A program made the translations under genes and the position numbers. The notes under the pieces were generated by a model. That model searched no databases, was not told the DNA's origin, and saw nothing but the letters and a program-made list of their open reading frames with translations. Shown piece after piece: positions 57,715-64,000 of a stretch of 64,000 nt of DNA (position 1 is its first letter; each line of letters starts with the position of its first letter). Source of the stretch: Gnetum montanum (Eukaryota; Streptophyta; Gnetopsida; Gnetales; Gnetaceae); assembly GCA_015680685.1 (NCBI GenBank), contig MNCI01003588.1:836884-900883 (forward strand). The letters run 5' to 3'.

Positions 57715-59016
57715 TTTTGAGTTTAGGTGTTTGGTTTTGTGTGAAAACATTGACATCATGCTTATAATTTTTGTTTAACAATTTTTAAATTTTCATTATG
57801 ATTATACAAGTTGTAATGATCATCTTTGGGCTATGTAGGGCTTTCTTGAAGCCTATCCTAGTGGTCATTGAGCTAGTTGGGCTTTTATGTTGCATCCATA
57901 GACCAAAACCTAATGCTCCACCTTCTAACATGGTGTTGGATTGTGGTTCCCTTTGGTTTAGGCTGAGGACCAAGGACCTTTTAGCCTTTTTTCTTTAGAA
58001 CTTTAGTGTGATCTTATAGTCACACTTGACATCTAATATTGCAACTATCATTGCAAAGACCCTATTACCCCATTCTAGCAACCTTATTGTCAACTTAATA
58101 GTTGATGACCCTGACACTCATGTGGAAGGTGACCATGATGATGGCATGTACATCGTAGGCACATATAAGTTGTCCAAAATTTGGGATATTTCTAAGTTTA
58201 TTTAGTATAATTCCAATAATATGTTAATGATAGATCAACATATCTACACCTTGTTTCAAAATCCTCCTAGCACTTTCCATCATTTTGTTGTTCCATCATT
58301 GACTTCATCAAGTAAGCAAAGTTAGAATTTTTATTTATTTATTTTATTTTTTATATAATGTGAATATTGTTTTAGTTATGTAGTTATTCAGTTATCTAGG
58401 CTTTAATTGTTTAATTTTTTTTATTAGTATGACTACAAGTTTTATTTTAATTTGTAATGTTTGTTATATTTTTTAGTTTTGTATGAAGTTCCTATGCCAA
58501 AGCAAAAGGATTTTTTTCCTTGTGTTGTAGGGGCTACACCAACATCCATTGTTGTCATGATTAATTCAATATGTGCAAAGGAGAAAATTATCCTCAAGTT
58601 TAGTGAGGTGGATTCAACATAGTAGTAGTTGACTAGCCAAGCACCTAGAGACATCCAAGAGAGGATTGTTGATGCTAGTTTTCTTAATTTATTTATGGCT
58701 CCTAGCCCAACCATACCTACCCTAAAGATGATGAATGCCATTGACTTCTTTGACAAAGGAGTTATGAAATTCATCACCTATGTTCACAATGTGACTATCA
58801 CTTTGGCTATCAATGAATTTACTTTCAGTGACTCTTTGGCATCTCTTGTGAAGGCATGAAGATTTCTAATAAAATAAGGAAAGAGGTGAGTCATAGGAAG
58901 GAGGTAGAAGAATGAATAAACACTTTTCATGATCACATTGGATCTCTCCTAAACTAGTGCCAAGTAGTATGGATTTAAAAAATGTACCAATTTTTTTAGT
59001 CCTGGGCATTCCCCAC

Positions 59017-59966
59017 TGATGAGATGCGATATCGTAGCCATCGCAATATCGCATTGTCCCCAGTGATATCGCGTACGTGATATCGCGGTCCGCCGCCAAA
59101 TCTATAAATAAGAGGCGACACTCCCATTATTTCCCATCTTAGGCTTAAAGTAGAAAAACTCTGGCAGTTTGATCACTCCAGAGATAGAATATTTTCCATG
59201 TGCCCACAGTAGGAGTCCCCAAGTAAATGGATCTTTATTCGAGCAGCTTTGTACCTGAACGCAAGTTGTGTACGACAATAAAGACGAGCTTTGTGGATAA
59301 ACCTTGCAGTGCATGGAATAGGATTTATTACATGTTATTTCCTACCTATTATTTATTACCTGCATTAGCGCGGCATGAGTACAACTTGATTACGAGCATT
59401 GACGAACGTGTACGGCTAATCAAGGAATCGGCTGCTCATTGCAATTAGTCTCTCTCACCCTCAACTCCTAGAATGCAGGATGAGTACGACTTGATTACAA
59501 ACATCTACGGATGTGTATAGCTAGTCAAGGCATTGGCTGCTCATCACGTTTAGGCTAGTTAAGTGCCTCAGTATGACCACTTTGAGCATGTGCGTTACGT
59601 GTGGTGATCCCAATAACGATTAGCATTTGGTAGCCACAATTGCATAGTTTAGGGTGTGTACGGTAAGTGGGAACGAATGCTGACACTAGTTAATTTAGAC
59701 TTAGTTCTTAGTTAGAGTTTTCTAGTTTCTCAACCCTTCACCTCGATAGCATAGGATAAAAACACATAAAAGATATAAAAATCATATACCTCAGACTTAC
59801 TTAACCATACACCATGACAAATACAAGTAAGTCTGGGAAGACAAAGAATGATTAATCCCAAGTGTTCCATGGGGCATGTAGACATTTAGTCTACAGAGTT
59901 TGGCCAGATCGCACGTGCTACGCTCATTTCGTATGGTTGAGTGTAGGGGTACCTCGCCACTCATCA
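59017..59966 (+). mobile_element. Solo LTR (950 bp) with 5-bp target duplication
   Basis: It starts TGATGAG and ends CTCATCA (TG/CA with inverted 7-bp ends), flanked by CCCAC at 59012-59016 and 59967-59971. Removing it and one CCCAC rejoins the antisense-gene exon (ATTCCCCAC|ATTGTTGTCATAG, compare CCCCATATTGTTATC in C). CTATAAATAAG at about 59102 and AATAAA at 59276 fit a plus-strand LTR. The first 90 bp carry repeated GATATCGCG words. Two ~78-bp direct repeats lie at 59369-59447 and 59478-59555. It is unrelated to the A-D LTRs. Confidence 0.88.
59369..59555 (+). repeat. Internal direct repeat of solo LTR
   Basis: Two diverged copies of GAGTAC(A/G)ACTTGATTAC...GGCTGCTCAT, about 78 bp each, start 109 bp apart. 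Confidence 0.8.
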
Positions 59967-60600
59967 CCCACATTGTTGTCATAGAAGAAGATCCTAGGCA
60001 TTCGACAAGCATGGATCATGAAGAAGGTTTTTATCAAGGATTATCAATTCAACTGGGCTACTCACTTGGCTTTCGAGCTACGAGAGGAGATCCTGAAACT
60101 CCATAACAACCTTGACATGATGTGCCATATGCATTTTTCATTTTTTGTAGCATATCTAAGTAGGCTTATTAAGTTCCTAGTAGTGAAGAAGGATGGAAGA
60201 TGGATAAGTTATGATCCATCCCAATTCTCGAAAACTTGAGTGAAACACATTGTTCCAACCATGTAGGTTTAGAACCCATCAGCAAAGGATGTTAGGGAAT
60301 CATTTTTTGTTACCACTAAGCATTTTAGTGGTATGCATTGTCCTTCCCCTAATAGCATGGGGGTTGAATCCCAAGTTTCCCAAGGGAATGCTGAGAAGAC
60401 CAAGGAGCTACGTGCTAAGGCTAATGATGCATCTAAAGCAAACTTGAAGAGGCCTATGGTTGAGGAGACAGCACCAATTGTTGAGTAGCCTTTGAAGAAG
60501 AAGCTTTTCATTAGACTTGTCTTGAAATGCATGTGATTATAGGTATGCTCTATTTTCATTTTTTTTGTTTAAGATATTTTGCATCTATGTGTTATGTTTA

Positions 60601-60718
60601 ATTACAACATGAATCAAGAGAAGAGAGGAAACACCAATGATAGATCTATGGTGGTGTTTCGCATTCTTTGTTAATGCCTCTCAAGTTAATCCTTAAAACA
60701 TCAACAAAGAGGGGCCAA
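60601..60718 (+). other. 3' UTR end and polypurine tract of a family member
   Basis: GATAGATCTATGGTGGTGTTTCGCATTC and following text match C's 3' UTR end at 56440-56508 (only words, not the whole, are cited here). The tract ACAAAGAGGGGCCAA at 60704-60718 abuts the LTR. It may belong to B, whose RT-integrase part is absent. Confidence 0.65.
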
Positions 60719-61940
60719 TGAAACATCACCAAGAAATTTCAAGTTACAACTTTTTAGCATTGTAACCTTCACCATTAAACTTCAAGATGAATTTTATTAT
60801 AAAATATAAGGTTTGTAGTTCATAGGATACAATCTTGCATATTTTAACTTTTTGAGGCTAAAAAATGCCTCATAAGTTGTTATAGCCTCACTTCCCAAGT
60901 GAAAAAAGTTATTTCATGTCTATATTTGGGATTGGGAAGCTAAAATTCCTTGGGATCTACCAAATTTTTGTTTTTCATGGGTTTTATGTTGGTCATGGCC
61001 AAAACTACGCTGTAACCACCTACACCCGATGTTGGAATTGTTGAGTCCAGCATGGTTTCCATGAGGCTAGCATAGTTTCATGAAGCCAACATAGTTTTCC
61101 AAGGCTAGCATAGTTTTGATAAAGCCAACATAATTTTCAATGTCCATGTACATTTTATAGCACTCAATGTAGGTTTGATGACCTTGGGACATTAAAACTT
61201 CTCATAAGTAGAAAACTATGTTGGAAATGATGGCCTTCCACACATGAAAATTACATCAATTTGTCAGCAATCATGGTAGAAATTTACAGCTCCAAATCAA
61301 TAACTGTATTGCCTATAAAAACAAAATTTGAACACATTGAATAGGTTCTTCAGTTCTTCAACTATTCAACTTTTGCAACCTTTGGCACTTAAACCTTTGG
61401 GCATTTTAAGACTTTTTTGAGAAAATTGGCAATTGAATGAGCATTAGAAACTCTCAGTGCAATTCCATAGCAACAAAAATTCCATCGCATCATCCACCAT
61501 TTTCATAACCAGCCCAATAGATCCAACCTAAGAACCAACAAGGAGTTTTAAAAATTGAAGCTTGGATGCATCTAGATCATGTGGTTGACTGCACAACACA
61601 ACCAACTAGCTTCAATAGACTTCAAGCTTCATCTATGCATCTCCATGTGCATTTGGGCATACAATTTGTGCACATTTTGAACTCTATACTTTCAATATTT
61701 TATTATTGCAATAAATTTTATAGTTCATATGTTGTCCAACTTTATTCTACAATTAATTTATGTGCTTTCACTTGAATCCAATCTACATTTTTGCTTAATT
61801 TTAATTGCATCATTTACACTCTCCATGCCCTTGGATGATTGTCAAGACTATCTAGGGTGCCTTAGATCCTCTTTCTTAGAGGCCCTTGGGATCCAAGGTT
61901 AAACTATTATGCCATTGAAGTTCTTCAATTTTTCTAACAT
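60719..61940 (+). repeat. LTR of the B/C family, candidate 3' LTR of B
   Basis: TGAAACATCACC start, ...TTTTCTAACA end, aligned throughout with 14472-15720. The GCTAGCATAGTTTC array is at about 61050-61170. B's left flank word TGTTG is not repeated after 61940, so pairing with B is unproven. The next bases (TTTTTTTGATGG) weakly resemble the post-LTR primer region, so a 5' LTR of another copy cannot be ruled out. Confidence 0.65.
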
Positions 61941-62829
61941 CAAATTTTTTTGATGGAACATAAGATCATGTAACCATAAAACATAGAAAGCCATAAAAGA
62001 AAATATGTAAAAAAAATAAACAATATATAAATAGTGAAACAACTAAGGTAAAATATGTTATTATTCTTACTATTGGCACATTTGGCCATTTCATGAAGCA
62101 AATTTAAATTAGCTGAGAATTTGTGAAGAAGTAGCTTAATTTTCAATTTGAGAGAAAGAGAATAAGTGCACAAAAAACATTCTCATATTTAAGAATACTG
62201 GAGCAAGCTTACACAGCCCTGGTTGATAAATACAGAATCATCAATATGTTGTTCCACTTTATAATTCACTGAGGTTTACAAATGAATATTGCAAGTTCAG
62301 CAGTCTGGGCAGGGTGGAGTTATTTCCCCTATAAAATTTAAGAATATATTTCTCTGTAAGCAAAATGTTTTTCTCTGAAAGGAAAAAGTGAAATGCTGCA
62401 AAATGAAGGAGGTGCTCTGTATTATTGTAAGAGACCATGGTAGTATAGCAACTCATTATCCCACAGGACAGTTTCAGACAATGTACTCTGCAAAAATAAA
62501 CATTCATGTAGAAAGGCAGAAACAGGTTCCCCCAGCACTTTGCCACTGGAATCCCCATTCTCTGTGACCATTGCTGTCCCAAAAAAATTTATAGGAAAAT
62601 AAAATCAAAAAATCTGCAATGACAAGAAACCAGAGAAGGCCTCCAAAACGGCACTGTACAAAAACACAGAAACAGAAAATGAAATGTTCACACAGCAACA
62701 AAAATAGAGCCAAAAGATGATAGCATTTTTATCATCTAGCATCATACGAATATTTTTCTGAAGTGTGCTGGGCAATAGGCCAATGGTTAGTGGTATGTGG
62801 CATCGTCAGTGCAGGAAAACCGTTACTAA
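61941..62829. other. No recognised gene
   Basis: AT-rich to 62.2 kb, then mixed sequence with short open frames (for example 62259-62582 minus) that show no family features. It no longer resembles A-D, so the nest probably ends near here. The expected continuation of element A's antisense gene is not visible. Confidence 0.5.
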
Positions 62830-63174
62830 ATTCGCAGACATTCCATCAAACACTTGCTGCACAAACTCCGTTTCTCCAGTACTCAACAAGATTGTTCAAA
62901 TGATCAGATTGTTGATAGTGAACCTGCAGAGAAAATTATTAGAAAGGATGAAAGAAACCTTGTTCTAGAGAGAGGCGCCGCATGTAATTTTACTTATGGC
63001 TTGTGGGCATTTAATCCGTCAAAAATTCCGTTGATTTCAAGATTATTCATACTTGCTGCTGATGTCGTTGGTGAATCAAGAGAACGGGTAATATGCAAGA
63101 GAAAATATGTTGCTGGAACTGGGCCTGTGTACGCGTTAGCTCAGCTTGCTGGGTTTTACTGTGCACGTTCGTAA
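62830..63174 (+). CDS. Unidentified gene-like open frame (possible exon)
   Basis: The frame is open from 62830 to TAA at 63172-63174 with balanced codon use and fewer AT-rich codons than the retroelement remnants. It contains K-D-E-R-N-L-V-L-E-R-G, Y-G-L-W-A-F-N-P-S-K-I-P and a possible short hydrophobic stretch L-I-S-R-L-F-I-L-A-A. There is no ATG near the start, so if real it is an internal or last exon. CGTCAG at about 62811 and TTCGCAG at about 62838 could be acceptors. I do not recognise a family. It could be a host gene exon or pseudogene. Confidence 0.35.
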   Translation: MRRHSIKHLLHKLRFSSTQQDCSNDQIVDSEPAEKIIRKDERNLVLERGAACNFTYGLWAFNPSKIPLISRLFILAADVVGESRERVICKRKYVAGTGPVYALAQLAGFYCARS

Positions 63175-63270
63175 TGTGGAGGACCAGCCTGAGTCCCAAA
63201 AATCTGTAACCCTCAACGCCCTATTCCAAAAATCCATAACCTACAATGCCAAGTAATTCCAGTGTTCAAA

Positions 63271-63588
63271 ATGGTGCCCGACGAGGAAGCGCTTGATCTC
63301 TCTCGGCTGAATCTGTTCAGGATTGATGCCGACTCTAATGCCTGCAACTATAGCGGAGCCGTTGCCAACTGCAGAGATGGTGGCAACACAAATGGAGAGG
63401 ATGTTTCAGGTACCAGCAAACTGTGCACCGAATCGGTTCCAACCGCTGCAGAATTTTTGGAAGATGTAACTTCTATTACGAATTCAACGGAGGTGTGGCC
63501 GCGCGTTGCAGAAGTTCGTGAAGTAAAATCAGCACTTGGCCGGATAATGAAGCACCTTTGTCATAAATATTTCAAAGGTTTCTATTGA
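63271..63588 (+). CDS. Unidentified 105-codon open frame
   Basis: ATG at 63271 (M-V-P-D-E-E-A-L-D-L-S-R-L-N-L-F) to stop 63586-63588; GC-richer than the rest of the window, with an acidic Thr/Asn-rich middle and a basic end (I-M-K-H-L-C-H-K-Y-F-K). It is in the same frame as 62830-63174 but separated by stops. I do not recognise it. It may be the first exon of a host gene or a captured piece. Confidence 0.35.
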   Translation: MVPDEEALDLSRLNLFRIDADSNACNYSGAVANCRDGGNTNGEDVSGTSKLCTESVPTAAEFLEDVTSITNSTEVWPRVAEVREVKSALGRIMKHLCHKYFKGFY

Positions 63589-64000
63589 TATATAATAAGA
63601 TTTAAATTAAAGATGGAACGCCTGGTTTGTAAGCCGACTTGTATACCCAAGGCCATTGTGAAGTGGATGAGAAAAATATTTTGATAAAGAGCAAAGGAAA
63701 CACATGAAGACTATGAAGTACTCTCCAAATTATTTTAGAGCATGGCCAAGGAGAGACAGATGATCAAATTTAATATTGTCCCTAATTATATATATAAAGC
63801 TATTTTCTAAAAATGGATTTATGGATATTTCNTGACTATAACTTTTTATATAATTGGAACTTTATGTGGAAGTTGTAACTTCCTAGCCTTAATCCATGAT
63901 GTTTGTAACCACTACCAAGTACACTTGTTAGATGCAGCATTTTTATCTCTTTTATGGTTTCAACCACCCAAAATTGTTGTAACTTACCTAACTTGTTGGG
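63589..64000. other. No recognised gene; single N at 63832
   Basis: AT-rich sequence with no open frame worth reporting. An N at 63832 marks an ambiguous base. Confidence 0.6.

Larger units (their letters stand above)
57715..60600 (+). pseudogene. Antisense-gene (aORF) fragment in inverted orientation
   Basis: Exons of the same protein as 36319-40715, here on the plus strand. 57798-57998 has L-K-P-I-L-V-V-I-E-L-V-G-L-L-C-C. 58629-58859 has F-L-N-L-F-M-A-P-S-P and I-N-E-F-T-F-S-D. 60018-60239 has F-N-W-A-T-H-L-A-F-E-L and F-L-V-V-K-K-D-G-R-W. 60290-60540 has V-T-T-K-H-F-S-G-M-H, K-R-P-M-V-E-E and P-L-K-K-K-L-F-I-R. Exon 1 and the helical C-terminal part are missing. The exons kept here are largely those missing from B's copy at 13340-14471, so this may be the rest of B, inverted. 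It is split by the solo LTR 59017-59966. A stop at 58017-58019 occupies the same codon as stops in C and D. Confidence 0.7.

Noticed and set aside
1-64000. CRISPR array or prokaryotic operon signals
   Set aside because: Repeats are degenerate minisatellites without regular unique spacers, and genes show plant retroelement families and GT-AG introns.

Overview
The window looks like repeat-rich intergenic DNA from a large plant genome. A gymnosperm such as a conifer is my best guess, based on the huge, old, deeply nested Ty3/gypsy elements of the Tat (Ogre-like) lineage, the AT-rich decayed coding remnants and the absence of intact host genes. The species cannot be fixed from sequence alone. 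Almost everything between about 4.2 kb and 61.9 kb is one nest of related retrotransposons, which I call A to D.

Layout. 1-785 holds nothing recognisable. 786-4241 is a short element-like unit with two ~0.85 kb direct repeats. 4255-8459 is part of element A (protease remnant, then an antisense gene). At 8460 element B begins (5' LTR, leader, gag, deleted protease, antisense gene). At 14472 element C begins inside B's antisense gene (5' LTR, gag, protease, antisense gene). At 28984 element D interrupts C: 28984-51395, coding strand minus, 1.4 kb LTRs with TG/CA ends and a perfect 5-bp target duplication GGACC. C resumes at 51401 with RT, RNase H and integrase (to 55427) and its 3' LTR (from 56525). 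57546-60600 is rearranged: an inverted LTR end, then a fragment of the antisense gene now on the plus strand, itself split by a 950-bp solo LTR (59017-59966, target duplication CCCAC). A further LTR lies at 60719-61940. The right edge (62.8-63.6 kb) holds two unidentified gene-like open frames.

The most interesting feature is the architecture of the retroelement family. In D, gag-protease ends at 46021 on a GT donor and the RT reading frame opens at 35744 after an AG acceptor. Removing the ~10.3 kb between them joins the frames in phase 0. Ogre elements are known for an intron at this protease/RT boundary, but here it is enormous and carries a complete multi-exon gene on the opposite strand (36319-40715 in D; 20853-26127 in C). 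The same antisense protein is recognisable in A, in B and in the 57.7-60.5 kb fragment. It has an N-terminal exon, a conserved central region resembling the 'putative plant transposon protein' type, a coiled-coil-like part and an acidic tail ending in P-P-L-V-x-P. Successive elements have inserted into this giant intron, producing the nest.

D's intron also holds a captured 5' piece of a polyol/monosaccharide transporter gene (TATA box, exon 1, intron 1, start of exon 2), several minisatellites, a 999-bp near-identical copy of D's own gag/protease region and a 227-bp perfect hairpin. Single-N joints at 35067, 35116, 35226 and 45260 mark likely assembly errors. All reading frames are broken by stops, mostly of the kind C-to-T decay at CAG, CGA, CAA or TGG codons would produce, so none of the elements appears able to move by itself.
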